A DNA stretch of 64,000 nt from Acanthaster planci (GCF_001949145.1 NW_019091393.1:971122-1035121); one strand, 5' to 3'; counted from the stretch's first letter, positions 35,026 to 47,170 are shown. Notes: generated by a model not told the origin, from the sequence alone. Made by a program: numbers and translations.

Positions 35026-37318
35026 TTAAAGTTCATCAGTACCCTTGCCAAGTTTCTTGAGCGCTTCCTGCATGGAATTCAAAACTATGAGGAAATTAAG
35101 AAAAAGGAAAAGATAGTCACATGGGTGATAAACCATTGCATCTAGCTTGAGAAGGATCAATTTGTAATTTCTCACTATTTTGACATCTAATAACAATGTG
35201 GTATACAGGACGTTGTATCTTGAGTTATGGACCCTACCTCCATTTGCATCTGAGTAATAGTATTTGTACTTGGGATTTCCTCGTTGGTTGATGAGGTCAG
35301 TCTGGACCTCCCCTGCCTGATTCAGGAAGAGAATCCTGGGAATATATCCACCGTCTGGGATGTATTTGCTATCATTGGGCTCGTCATCATCCTGGAGAAG
35401 ATTTAGATACAAACAAAAATAAACAATCTAGCAAACCAGTCCTCTAAACCCCAGTTAATCTGTACCACTACTTTTTTCCAGCTTCCTGAGTCACTGGGAC
35501 ATTGAGACAACGCATTTGGACTGTGTACCCTCCTCTATGTGGAGCACATGTGAACCCCTGTCATCAATGGACACTTAGCTGGTGCCCGTGTCTAGTCATA
35601 TATCCTTATAGCACATGCGCACCAGTTGAGTAAGAATTTCAAAGCTGGTCGACTCCATAGAAACAAAATACATCACTGCTATCTCAAACATAAATAAAAG
35701 AACAGTGTATGGGAACCAGTAAAATACAAGCCCTCCAACCTCAGCCTTATTGCGAGCTGGGACTGCATCGGACTAATATGGCTGCGACTGCAAGTGGCAT
35801 GTGTGCCTATGGCAGCCACTAAGCCAGTGGCTTGCAGCCATAGTGCCATACCCTTCAGATATGCGTACTACTGCAAGCCATAATCGACTGATATGGACAC
35901 GGCTCAGATCAGGTTGTAGAGCGCTCTCTCTAGTCCAAGTTTTTACAACCAATCTGTAATGGACTCCAAACTGAGCCTAGAGATCTTTGTTTCATGACAG
36001 TAAAGTCTCACCATCACGTTGACCATTACAAATTTTTTGCTGAGATCCCTAATGGCCTCTGAGTCTGCAAACTTGGGTTTCAGAGCTGGAAGAGAAAAAA
36101 AAATCAATCAGAGACTAATTTACGTTTTTGCCACTGCCCACGAACAAACTAAAAAAAATTGAATTCATCTTGGACTCAAGCCAAAGAGACATCTTTCTGG
36201 TAAGGGGAGGCTGTGGTGGGACATTATCTCACACTGTTTTCCAAAGTAAGTCAAATAATACCCTACCCCAACCCAAGAAAATATTCCAGTAACAAGCGCA
36301 ACTGTTCCTTTTATTACAAAAGCAAGCCTTTTCTGCTTCAAAAGAATGTAGCCAAAGTTTTTCAGTATTCTACGCCGCCATCTTAACTGTTTACTCAAGC
36401 GGCATGAAACACTGCTATCAGCTATGACTTGCATACCTTTGCATGCACCACACCATGACTTGTGTATAATCAACATCAGTGGTTTCCCTCTAAAATTAAA
36501 AGGACAAGTGAATCTGATGTAAGATTGATTGAAAGGGAGATGAAGTGGAAAGGCATGTATCTCGATTTCTAACTGCTTCCCTTTTAAAATCTGTGCATTA
36601 TATTTGGCATTAGAAAGATAATAACCATGCTAAACAAGATGCCAGATGCAGATTCCAGATCAAACGATTGTGAGCTGAGCACTATTAAAGAAAGGTGTAA
36701 CTTTTCAACTAACATAAGCAGATACTTACGAGCTCGTAGACTGGGCCAAACCATCTGGCAATGACCACCACTCTATCTCATCACCAAACCCTGAAAAGGT
36801 TTGACATTAAGTTAACTGTGGAAACAGGGTTTTCAGTAAACAAATCAGGTAAACAGGTACGAAATGTGAATGGTGACATGTCAACAAACACAGGCCGAGA
36901 CAAATCTACTTTTGACAACCTCTGGAGAGGTTAATTAACAAAGTAGGCTAAAATAATTTTTGTTAAGGCAAAGGGTCAGATAATTTAATTGAATCAGCAT
37001 GGCAGCTTATCAACTAATATTTAGAAACAATGTAAAATAGGGCCGGGCCTAGGACTAGTCATGGAGGTATTCTACCTCCATGGACTAGTACAGGCTACAG
37101 TGCTGGTAAAATTTGTCCGGAATATGGACACACAGATAAACAATTTTGACCACGGTTTGGACTCATTCTTAACAAATGTTTCAGTTGTAATGATAACATT
37201 TCACTAAAGGAAGCTTACCATTTCCAACAGCACTCTCAGTGCCAGCGTAGACAACAGAGGGAACTAGCGTAACAAGGCTAAGAAATGCTGTAATCCACGT
37301 CCACATGATGGCCGCCAT
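35026..37318 (-). CDS. TXNDC12: thioredoxin domain-containing protein 12 / ERp18-like (six exons)
   Basis: Exons, 5' to 3': 37318-37219, 36790-36730, 36489-36437, 36085-36012, 35391-35238, 35084-35026, joining to 166 aa (human TXNDC12 about 172). This is an ER-lumen thiol-disulfide oxidoreductase. The N-terminus is a signal peptide (MAAIMWTWITAFLSLVTL then VPSVVYA). The catalytic motif is KSWCGACK with the two cysteines of CXXC. KPKFADS, PDGGYIPRILFL and GNPKYKYYY match the family in order. It ends TDEL, a KDEL-type retrieval tail (human EDEL). ATG 37318 was chosen because it opens directly into the signal peptide; an upstream in-frame ATG would add residues before it. All introns are GT-AG with consistent phase. 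Divergent from the caveolin gene to the right. Confidence 0.95.
37053..37089. repeat. short perfect-arm hairpin in TXNDC12 intron 1
   Basis: ACTAGTCATGGAGGTA, a three-base loop TTC, then TACCTCCATGGACTAGT. The arms pair apart from one bulged base. No known role. Confidence 0.5.
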
Positions 37319-38538
37319 GTTGCCGACTCTGGCATGACCAACAGAGGGCGCCTGCATTGCCGGTTTTGTCGTCTTTCGACTAGTGTTCTCAACCAATTAG
37401 AGAAACCAATTAGTCAACAATAGGAACAAACTTAATGACCGTGTCAATGACGAGTTTGCAGACCTTAACAGAATATCCTCTTAATGACAGAGATATTAAT
37501 ACAATGCTTCACTTGTATGGACCTTCACAGAATGGACCTACCGCCACTCTAGATCTCCCGACTTTTGGGTGAGACATTTTGTAACATAAGTGAAGAAAAG
37601 GTTATGGACAATGTCCATGGCTTAAGGAATAACGTTCCATCTTAGGGCCATCATTTGTTTTAAACATTTTTCCGTTCCAGTCGAGCATGCCCAGACTAAA
37701 TACAGGATATCCACCTCTAAAAATATTCGGTGAAAAAATAAACTTGTTGCTGGAGAAAATCATACTCGTAAAGCCTAAATTAGGAATGTAGGATTGTCAC
37801 ATACCGTGTGTTTTAAAGTAGGCCTAAAGACCAGGACCTCCGGAAAAAATTTCTTCCTGAACAAGTTGGATCTTGAAGGTGACTCACTGGACCGATTTTT
37901 CCCATATGGGGGAATATACTGACTCTGACATTTAATCAACGGGACAATGACAAATCCCTAAAGATGATTAGATAGAACTTCAAGGGTTTCCTCAAAATTT
38001 GCGCTTTGGCCTTCCTTATAGCAGCCGTGGCTTATAACAGAAAGCTAGTATTCCTATCGAGTCCTAGTTCACTCCATAGTGTCATCATAAGTCTTCGGTG
38101 AATGAGAGAAAAGGGCCATAGGCCCTACACCAGTTTACGTCGCACCCATGATGGAAAGGGATGCACATAGGCCCGGGTTTGCCAAAATTCCTCATGACTC
38201 ATACATTGAGTCACCTCCAAATAGGACGTCTTTTTCTCAACTCCATTAAGTTTCCAGATAGCCACACTGTCATCGATAATCACTGTGTTGGAACTGAGCA
38301 GTGGATCACGTGAGCATGGTGTTGTGCCGTAGGCTTACGTACTTAAAATTTCACGAGGTTATCGGCAAGTGCGTACATTAACCATCTGTCATTGCGATCT
38401 TGCAGAGGAGTTGGAACATGGCCAGTTAATCTTTGACGTCTCTCCTTGTCGCATTGGGCCATTTAATCGTTGCCATAATGCGCGCCAGCAGCTGTGAAAA
38501 TCCTTAAGTACAGCTCTCCGTGTTCAACGGCTCATAGA

Positions 38539-38631
38539 ATGGACATGATGGATATATACGTGAGTCCGGATGACGAGGATTCTGACACCATCTCCACCAA
38601 AGTTGCTGAAAAGTGCAATCCACACAAGGTG
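38539..38631 (+). CDS. candidate caveolin first exon A
   Basis: ATG at 38539 opens 31 codons (MDMMDIYVSPDDEDSDTIS then TKVAEKCNPHKV) ending at GTG|GTAAGT, phase 0. A second donor inside, TAC|GTGAGT at 38560, is also phase 0 and would leave only MDMMDIY. An acidic N-terminus is plausible for a caveolin. Assignment to the caveolin gene rests on strand, position and phase only. Confidence 0.5.
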
Positions 38632-41600
38632 GTAAGTACCAAGAACCGGTCTGAGACTTCGGTTGGTCCTGTACCTTTTGAAATGATTGGAACCTTATTT
38701 CGAACGCCAGTTCAGTAGAATCTTGACTGTGCCTGACTGCGTGCAAGGTGGGATTAGGCGTGGTCAAACTACAGTGGAACTCGGGTGTGGCGTTTGAAAT
38801 AGACGGCTTGACTGCTGGACATGTCCCGCCAGCATGTTAATCAAAACTTCCGCTGAAGACAAGGCCACTTTCAATAGTCCACTCACTGGTGTCCTCTACC
38901 GCGTGCTCCCCTAAAAACCCAAATGCGAAGTTTTTTCTGCAGTTGTCATAACTCGCTTTGTTTGTTTAGTTTTTGTGGTTGTGTTATGTTAAATACTCCT
39001 TCACGAATAGAACGATTGTGCCCGCTATGTCACGTGACCGAGTTGGTATCAAACATCAGCAAACACAGCGTCCTCCCATACCAAAGTGTGTCAATGGTGT
39101 CAGTTACCAGACATAAACCCAGCAAGGTATACTCAGACGACTGCAGTGTGCTGAGCACTACACCGAAAAACGTCATTATTTTGGTAAACAACACGTATAA
39201 CGACATACTTAAAGGAAGGACGCTATGTTCGTTGATCTTTGACACCCACTTATAAGTCACGTGACGTAGCTGATGGCGCCATAGGTCGATTCGAGCACGT
39301 GAACGAAAACTGCCCTGCCTTGGCCATAGTCTCTCTGTGTATAGTCGTTCGAATGCAACCGCCCCATGTGTGTGATTTTAACACTACTTTGCATAAAATG
39401 TCAGGTCACATTGTTACCATTGTGGGGGGCCCATACGCCTTGATTCTGCCGTACGCTTTTGTGTCTCTTTTGGTATTATAATATTCGACACACAAGCGAC
39501 AGTTTCTCGAGAAATCGGCAATATCGACAATTCATTTTCCTTCACAGATGTCAGCTTTTCTTGCTTATAAATCCAAAAGTCAAATAAAGGGCAGCAAGGC
39601 AACGCAAATTGCATTGCTGTTATAAGCAAAGCAAGTCCTGTAACTGATGACGTGTGGTAAGGTCAATGAAGGACATGTCCCCGCTCCAACCCCTCGAGTG
39701 ATTCGGCTAATGTCAAGGGTCTTTTTCCAAATCTCGATGTGTGATCAAACTGAATGTGTGCAACCATCCCCATCTCAGACAAAATCTCTGGCATGACAGG
39801 ACGCTGTGTCTTCGTTTCACTACGGTTAACTTGAGCGTTAGCACCGCACCGTTGACTCTCAGCAATTGACTTTGGACTTGGGAGAGCGGATATGACAATT
39901 AAGATCAGCCTGGTCAGAAGGCTATTAATAGCAGGGCATTCGAGCAAGCTGTGCTGCTTGTTAACTGACGCCAAAATCGCAGGGTACCAGTTCATTAGAC
40001 TGCATGTGTCCGAATTTTGGCTGCCGCTTGAAATTACATACACGTCTGTGTTAGCTGGCTGTAGCCACAGCCATAGATTTGTGCGTAATTTCAAGCCGCA
40101 GCCAAGTAATTTGGACACAGTCTAATTATTACGGTGCTTAAAGTTCAGTTTAGTTCACAGACCGAGAAATGTCTGCCGATTACCATTCAGGGGGCCTACT
40201 GAAATGCGTAATGCCTACGGTTCGCATCACAATTCCATTTCCTTATATCATTGTTTTGCTAAATGAACTTCTGTATATAAACCAAAATTAGGAACTAGTT
40301 AGAAGATATGAATACACGAGATACATGTATTCATGTATTTTTAGTTAAATAACTTTAAATGTCACTAAATGTGATCTTCAGCATTCCATCAGCTCAGGGA
40401 GAAAGTGTTAAAAATGCTCAAGGATTATTTTGTTTTGTGGCGCGGATTGATTTAACTTTAAAGGTGAACAAGTGGAGAGTTCCAAGAATTTAATTGCTCA
40501 TATCCTTGGCGTCAAGTTTACAAGAGGCTCGGCCAGCGCAGGGAAACCCACCCAAAATGTCACGGACTTTGCTAAACGGGAAATTGCAATGAAACCTGAC
40601 AGATATGGAAGATTCAAAATGCTACATGAACTTCGCTAAAATGACCAAAGTGAGTATTGTTTTTAATTCTTGGTTTCACTTGTTCCTTTCCCCCTAAATT
40701 AACTATGCGCTGCTTGGCTGTAAATCACCGCTTTTGTCTTCTTGTGATCATAAAACCATTGTTGCATTCATGCATTTGTCTTAATTCACTCTTGTTTCAC
40801 TCAAAAAAATTCTTTCTCATATCCATCTTTCTTGGCAAATCTTTATTTTGAAATCATCTACCCCTCATTTCCGCACTGCCTCATTTATGATTTTTTTCTT
40901 GTTCCCGCCTGCTGACCTCTTCCTTGTCATCTTCGGCTCTGTGCCTCTCGTCCGTATGTTGTCTCATCTTGCGTCTTTCCACCCCTGCTTCTTTGCCGAC
41001 TCTTCCCTCCCTGTGCGGCACTATAGGTGTGGCTGAAATGTAAGGCCAAGGCCGAAAGAGCCCTCAACATTGTGAAATTCCCTCCGAGAGATGAGCAGCA
41101 ATCATCCGACCACCACCCCAATCCAGACAATAGCATAGAGCTGCAGCAGGCAGTAGGTAACAAGACCTCGACCCCGGCCCACTTTGGGGTGTGACCCGGG
41201 GCTTTAAAAGCTTATTATCATTGTTATCATTAGTAAGTTTTTAAATAATTATCTTACAAATGCATATTGGAAGATATCTGAGAATTCTAAGCTTAATTGC
41301 CTGCTTTAATTGCAGTAATAGGAAAACACTTTACACTTTTATGTGCGGAGTAATTATTGGAGTTGGAAGAATAAAATAAGCATTTGACTTGATTGTTAGA
41401 TTTTTTTCTGTTGCTGTTGCGGACGGAAGTTTCTCCCAAGTTTTGCACCGTGGTGACTATGCAAACTTGCTCCCAGATGTTCATAATGACTTGAAATCCA
41501 CACTATTACTACGCCTCAGCTCTTCTTTGTATTGCATAGGGATTCGTGAACACTTTAAATGTAGCAGATAACATGCTTTCTTCTACATGAGAATGCCGTT

Positions 41601-43840
41601 GCCTGTTTGGTTGGTTAACACTTCAAAGGCTTACAGCTTGTGTAAATTATTCGTGCAGCAGGCAACACTTCCAACACGTGACTCATTTCCTTGGTCACAT
41701 CCCCAGGTGCCTGCTATAAACTGATGCACGAAATCATCTCTCCCGATTTCGATTTTTCAAGGGCAGTGGCCGAGCTTGGTCATTTTTCAGCGTGCCAGAA
41801 AACTTCCCTCATACTCAGTGTCATTTTGTATTTACTTTTTTAAATTAAAATTTGGAACTCCATACCGGTTCTTTGAGGTCTCTATTAAATTTGTATTTCT
41901 GTTTATAATTAGGAATAATAGTGGCGTAGTGACACGTTACAAGTTTCCTGCATTTTTTTGTATTCTGTAGCCCCTGATGGCTGACCAGGACACGCAACAG
42001 GACATGCATACTATCAAGCATGACAATACCTTAAGGGCGCCAATGATGAATGAGCGTCAGTTTGAGCACACAAGGGTGCATGTTGAGACGGCCGAGCAAC
42101 TCGACATGAAGGACAGGGACCCGACAGATATGAATAAACACGTCAGGGTAAGCTGTCGGTTCCCCTGGAACCAGAGTGCTGAGTAGAAAACTGATTCAAT
42201 ACCCAGCAAGAAATGAGACCGAGGGGTACCCCTCCCAACATGTCCAATCCCTATACACATTCGAGACTATTGTTACCTAACACATCCCCCCAAGATGTCT
42301 GAAAGGAATTCCTCAGATTCCTGCGAGACAATGACCAACACAAAGCAGGGGGGGTTCTCTCCGTCTCGTACCTTGCTGCATATGCTGATTCAACTGCGCC
42401 AACGAGCTAGTTGGGTGTTTCAGTAAGGAATGCGAAAAAAACAAACACCTTACGTCACGCCAGCTGGCGCGTGGAATGAGCCCATGGAGCTATTACTTAG
42501 TATATCCAGTTCGGTATTCCAATAGTGCATGCTCACAACGAAACGCGTCCGAGGTCATTCGGAGGCGCGTGCGAGATCTGCCTAATCGACGTGACCCATC
42601 GCAGACAAGCGCACGTGCTATATTTCCGAATGACCTTGCATTTTTAAAACACCGACCTGGCTTATAATTGATGTTTTCCAGTGACCAATGGCGCTCTTGC
42701 AATATTGTCATCCCTGACTTCTTCTTTTTCTCTCTCTCTCTCTCACCGACTGGCAGGTTTGGTTCGAGGAGGTTCTAGCCGAACCTGAAGGCATGCATAG
42801 CTTTGACAGGGTCTGGCGGTTCAGTTTTGTCACATTCACTACTGTCAAGTCCTGGTCTTACCGCTTCTGTACGTTGCTCTGCGGTGTCCCCTTCGCCATC
42901 TGCTGGGGTATGGCCACAAGACGGTTATGTCGAAATTTTCAGATTGTCACCAGGCTTTCCGAGTTAGGTGCTATATACAGAGACCCAAAAAGGACTGAGA
43001 TATTTTACTGATATAGATATTACGAAGATATTGTGTTTAATTTAGAGACGTAGATCTAACTACATGTGATAGAGTTCTTAGTCATTTCTTCTTTCAGTTT
43101 TTTGAAATAAACACGAAACACTCATGCGTTGTTAATTTAATTAAGACATCTATCTATCAATCAAGCAACATTTATTTCCACAATAAATTAATAAATATAC
43201 ATGTAGTTAATATTACACACGTCGAGAGATTGGGGAGAAGAATCAATAAATTCATCGGCAATTACAGAGGCATCTTCCGAAGCCGAGGCTTATGGAGATG
43301 CCTTGACAAAAACTGAAACAGAACATTTAACATCTCCTTCTTACAAGACAATTTCAGTTATTGGCTGCACGTCTAGTGTCCGCATTTTGTCTGGTTATAC
43401 CCTCTTCAACTTTTAGAGCCATGCCATAACCTCAATTTCTACACGTATCTGCTCAAAATGAAAATCAACTCTGAAAATATAGCTTTATCCGAAAGTAATT
43501 GGCAGTTAAACACACCCACATCATTGTACGTGTAGGAAGTGGACTCAGTCACTGGTAGCGGCTTTCATATGAGTTCATGTTTACTGAGCCAGCCGTAGCC
43601 CGAACTTTCGAACACAGTCTAATCCTGTGCGGGCGGCTTTCATCCTTCCCAGGTGTCTACTTTGCTTGTCTCACCTTCCTGCACATCTGGTACGTAGTTC
43701 CTTGCATCAAGTCCTGCCTGATCGTTCTTCACTGGGCCAGCAAGTTGTGGACATTGTGTATCCGCACTTTTTGCGATCCATGCTACGAGTCTATGGCAAA
43801 GATCTTCAGCAACATTCACCTTACCAGCTATCGACAATGA
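38539..43840 (+). CDS. caveolin (multi-exon, alternative first exons likely)
   Basis: Core exons 41971-42147, 42757-42907 and 43653-43840 encode the conserved part; 41027-41152 is a probable upstream exon. Caveolins build caveolae by inserting a membrane hairpin and oligomerising. The signature WFEEVLAEPEG corresponds to FEDVIAEPEG; the scaffolding region is FDRVWRFSFVTFTTVKSW; the hairpin GVPFAICWG keeps the key proline; then FLHIWYVVPCIKS and a C-terminal CDPCYESMAKIFSN with several cysteines where palmitoylation sites lie. The start is unsettled: first exons at 38539-38631 and 40605-40649 both end in phase 0, compatible with the phase 0 acceptors at 41027 and 41971; an ATG at 41977 is also possible. 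With the 40605 exon the protein is about 228 aa, longer than vertebrate caveolins. The family is certain; the N-terminus is not. Confidence 0.9.
39024..39270. mobile_element. foldback element between caveolin candidate exons
   Basis: Long inverted repeat. The left arm begins GCTATGTCACGTGACC and the reverse complement of the right end begins GCTACGTCACGTGACT. Similarity runs for about 60 bases (shared CAAACA/CGAACA and AGCGTCCT words), so frames on the two strands look alike (HSVLP, GRTLC and FDT in both). No coding capacity of its own is evident. Confidence 0.65.
40005..40120. mobile_element. foldback element, relative of 19904-20140
   Basis: Arms TGTCCGAATTTTGGCTGCC... and, inverted, TGTCCAAATTACTTGGCTGC..., including GCTTGAAATTAC against GTAATTTCAAGC, surround a short core with GTAGCCACAGCC. 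The middle matches the element in WDR70 intron 2. Confidence 0.55.
40605..40649 (+). CDS. candidate caveolin first exon B
   Basis: ATG at 40605 opens 15 codons (MEDSKCYMNFAKMTK) ending at AAA|GTGAGT, phase 0. It could splice to the acceptor CACTATAG at 41026, whose exon starts VWLKCKAKAERALN in phase 0 and ends at GCA|GTAGGT (41152), again phase 0. All joins keep frame into the caveolin core. Confidence 0.5.
42199..42384. repeat. dispersed repeat in the caveolin intron (copy at 30967-31157)
   Basis: Matches the HYKK intron 1 copy over its whole length in the same orientation with few substitutions. It begins 51 bases after the exon donor. The bases preceding both copies include GAGTAGAAA, so the repeat may start slightly earlier. 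Confidence 0.8.
42726..42744. repeat. short TC microsatellite
   Basis: A pyrimidine run of CT dinucleotides just upstream of the caveolin signature exon. It doubles as the polypyrimidine tract of that acceptor. Confidence 0.8.
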
Positions 43841-43925
43841 CCAAAACTGGCGGCAACTGAGAGAATAAGCTACAACATGTGCTTTCTACGCCACTACATT
43901 TAGGAATTTGATTTTTCGCTCTCTG

Positions 43926-43931
43926 AATAAA
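43926..43931 (+). terminator. candidate polyadenylation signal for the caveolin gene
   Basis: AATAAA 86 bases after the caveolin stop codon, good spacing for a short 3' untranslated region. Confidence 0.5.
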
Positions 43932-44014
43932 GAAATTTTTGAACTCCTGAGAGCGTGTTATTGGAAGTAGCAAACAATGGCACAATAGAAGTCACAAAGT
44001 TTGGCATACATATG

Positions 44015-44154
44015 GCCTGTTTGTTCCACACGGAGCTGGATCTCAATCAGTGATTCCAACGCTGAGTTTGCCCCATCCATTAGGCGGGTTTCGGTATCAG
44101 CGAACCAATGTCAGATCACTGATCGCGATCCGGATCTACATGAAACAAACAGGC
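44015..44154. repeat. inverted repeat (foldback)
   Basis: The left arm GCCTGTTTGTTCCACACGG and continuing bases pair with a right arm whose reverse complement is GCCTGTTTGTTTCATGTAG, both followed by GATC-rich and ATCAGTGAT words. About 50 bases per arm with mismatches. Possibly a decayed MITE. Confidence 0.55.
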
Positions 44155-44449
44155 TCATAGAGATCCGCAGAGTCAGTCAAGAATGGAAATCGATGATTGA
44201 AGAACGGAAGATTGGAATAGTGAATTGCTCCTGCTACTAAACGTTCACAATGCAACAATCGCATGTGTTTGCTCGCCCCCACCGCCCCCTCTTATGAGGC
44301 GCTTGGAGCGATTTTTTACGCAACACGCAAGGCAAACCCGACTTGCATGGCGCGTGCGCACTGAAAGTAGGCCTACATTGAGTTGATTAAGACAAGTATG
44401 GTTCACGTGCGGGTACTCTCGATAATGCTTTTTACACACACAATTGTGC

Positions 44450-44504
44450 GTGTGACGTATTCACTTGAGCACTCTAATAGACAACCGAAGTGAATACGTC
44501 ACAC
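44450..44504. promoter_or_regulatory. 17-bp stem hairpin containing TGACGTAT half-sites
   Basis: GTGTGACGTATTCACTT and its exact reverse complement are separated by 21 bases. Each arm holds TGACGTA, close to a CRE/ATF half-site. A function is speculative; it may simply be an inverted repeat. Confidence 0.4.
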
Positions 44505-45173
44505 AAGACCAGGGGCTAATGAAGGAAAGCGCACGCAGCCCATGGAGTCGAGGTGGGCAAATGTCATGTTCCTAAAAACCATGTTTTCAAGCCCCATCAT
44601 TTCTGTAAATGCTTATTATGAAATTGCTAAAGCAAACACTAGCTATGCTTGATTTGAGGCTTCAACCTTTTATACATTGTAAATTTGCTTAAAAAGAAGT
44701 CGCAAGTAGAAATTTTACTGTTGCTAAACCGTTACATAGTAACTTTTATGTTAATCCAGACCAGTCAAAGTAACTTATAGCTTCACTATGCGCTAAAAAC
44801 AAGCCTTGAACAATTATCTTGAGATTGCATATTTAAAGACAAATGGTTGGATTGATACTATTCCGCTATACCTACTGCCCTATTTATTCTGCACGCAATT
44901 TATGAAGTAAATATATTCATGTGATATTAATTTAAACAAAAAATATACAGACTATTTATCTCCAACAAATGGCATTCCCCCCAAAAAATACTGTTAACGC
45001 TATTTATAATGTTTTCCCTTCACAGAATGTCCTCTGTACTAGGGTTCTAAAACGACTGCAGTAACAAAAACACGGCTATTATTTCAACAGAAGCAGTCTC
45101 GTCAAAGATACGAAAAGGAGCCGTTACCGGACAAAGCGCAACGCCACCTTTTCTTAAAGTGCTGACTGTTGAT

Positions 45174-45515
45174 CTATGATGCTGCTCTTTCGAAATAATT
45201 GCTTGCTCTAAACCCTGAACCAAAAACACCCTTTTCTGCGTCAAACCTTTCCAGCATTCTTTCTATCATTGGTTTTTCGTGGAGATATCTGTGGATTATG
45301 AAATCATCTTCAGAAGATACACTGGTTTCGTTTATCAGCGGAACGGGACAGTCAAGGAACGTCACTGCTGACACCAGTTTCTGCAGTTTAACAGTTTCCC
45401 CCTTTGGGATCACCCAAACAGCTTTAGATGAACTCCCCGACAAAAACGATTTCGAAGTGTTGCCCACGTCCATGGAATATACAGGCCTACCCCTTTTCTT
45501 GTTCAAAAGTCCAGA
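45174..45515 (-). other. open frame just after the F-box/LRR stop codon
   Basis: In another frame, starting 12 bases after the stop at 45527, the minus strand stays open for about 113 codons (RGRPVYSMDVGN ... KPMIERMLERFDAEKG ... NYFERAAS) before a stop. There is no ATG near its start. It may be chance, the 3' untranslated region, or a C-terminal extension reached by an unseen intron or after a sequencing error. No domain is recognised. Confidence 0.2.
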
Positions 45516-45526
45516 TCAAACTTTTT

Positions 45527-47170
45527 TCAGACTGCCGTTTCCCAAACCATCAAGCAGTTCGAGTCATTCTTGGAGAAAAGGAATCGTGATGCGGCGCCCC
45601 CTCTCGGCACCCTGGGACACCCATCTGTTACGATGCTAAGACCTCCTCCCCGAGCCTCTCGTATTTTCCTCACCGTCTCAACTGTGACGTTCTGGTTGCA
45701 GCTGAGATCGAGGTGGCGGAGTCTTTGGGCGCTCAAGCCCAGGCACTCGATTGCATGGTCGTCCACCCGGAAGCATTGCTTCAGAACAAATTTCTCCAGT
45801 TGGAGGCAGCCAGCGGCGACTTTCACCACCCCGGTTCCTCGAATCTCGTGACAGCGTGTCAGGATGACGACACGAAGGCGAGGACAGCCACTGGCCACGC
45901 TTCCCAACCCCGCGTCCGTTACGTACCAGCAGTCCGTTAGGTCTAACCACTCTAATTTATTCATCCCTTGGCCAATGTGTTCTAGACCTGTATCCTGCAG
46001 GAAGCACTGCCTTGCTATGAGCGTGGTCAACACGGGACAGTTGCGAGCAATGCTCTGCATGCTACCGTTGGTCGAATGGCTGTGGCTAACATCCAGGTAC
46101 TCCAATTGCGTGCAGCCTTGTGTCAGCCTGTCCAGATCCATGTCCAGAAGAGGATTCAGCTTGACTAGGTCCCGGGACCAACCCACGGACAGGTGTCTGA
46201 GGGAACTGCAGAAGAACGCCAGCGAGACCAGCCGGTGCGGATCTTCCCTGAATCCCAGACAGTCATTGAGATTGATCGTCACCAGAGTCCTACCAATCAT
46301 CTTAAAGAGATGGACCACGCCTGCGCATGTGATGAAGGGGCAGAAGCTGACATCCAATTCCTGTAGCTGCGTCAGATAGCTACCGATCACCTTCAGCCCA
46401 CCGTTAGTTATCTGCTTACACCTAGATAAGCTAAGTCGCTTCAATTTTCCACAATGGGCCGCAATCCGGAACAGCGTATAATTTGTGATATCCTCGCATC
46501 CGGACAGGTCCAAACCGATCAACGCTTCACCTGAGACATCAAGTACACGTTGTAAGACAGCAAAGGAAAATAAACACCTTGAAGGTACTGTGAGAGTTGT
46601 AAGCTGGTAGAGTGTAGGATCTTCGGTGATGGCGTGTAGCCGCTTGCAAGTCAACTTGAGGCACATGAAAGTCTTGTCCAGGGGGTAGATGAACGAGACG
46701 ATGCGAAGAAGCAGCTCGTCTGGAAGATTGCAAAGGTTTGATCGTTGTCTTGGCGTTGGTTGAACGACACAGCGATTTGAAGTAGAATTCGTAACTGCAG
46801 AAGCAAAGGTATAAAAAGAGATGACGAGATGACCAGTGAGAGAGCTACTTTAATTTGAGACTTGTTTTTACACTGGTGCTCTCCAATGCCTCATCCCGTT
46901 AATCCTCTTTATATTTGCTTGCTGCACATGGGAACCAGTGATCGGATGCTTCCATAATGAAGTCACTTTAATATCGATATCCTCACCTGCATCTGCGTCT
47001 GCCACGGGGCCAGAAGGTTGAGGTAAGCTTCTAGCGCTGATTATGCCTGCCGTTTGCTCCCCCGTTGGCTTGGCACTGCTGCCCCGCTCGGCAGTGGGAG
47101 CCTCGTCTGCTTTACGTCCGCCAGGCCGTTTATCTCGGACTCGCCTCTTGTGCAACCACCTCCTAACGAA
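45527..47170 (-). CDS. F-box and leucine-rich repeat protein (5' end incomplete)
   Basis: Main exon 46794-45527 (422 aa plus stop) follows a TTTGCTTCTGCAG acceptor; an upstream exon 47170-46987 joins it in phase 1 and reads FVRRWLHKRRVRDK to SGPVADADA. The F-box is LPDELLLRIVSFIYP through TCKRLHAITEDPTLY (about residues 85-125 of the partial protein). Roughly nine cysteine-type leucine-rich repeats follow, such as LIGLDLSGCEDITNYTL, LKRLSLSRCKQITNGGL and LEWLDLTDCWYVTDAGL. Such proteins are substrate receptors of SCF (SKP1-CUL1-F-box) ubiquitin ligases. I cannot tie it to a specific FBXL. The start codon is missing: an ATG at 47283 (MFEDEALLSRLWDI) could join through a 71-base intron with a weak GTGACT donor, but this is doubtful. 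Confidence 0.8.
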
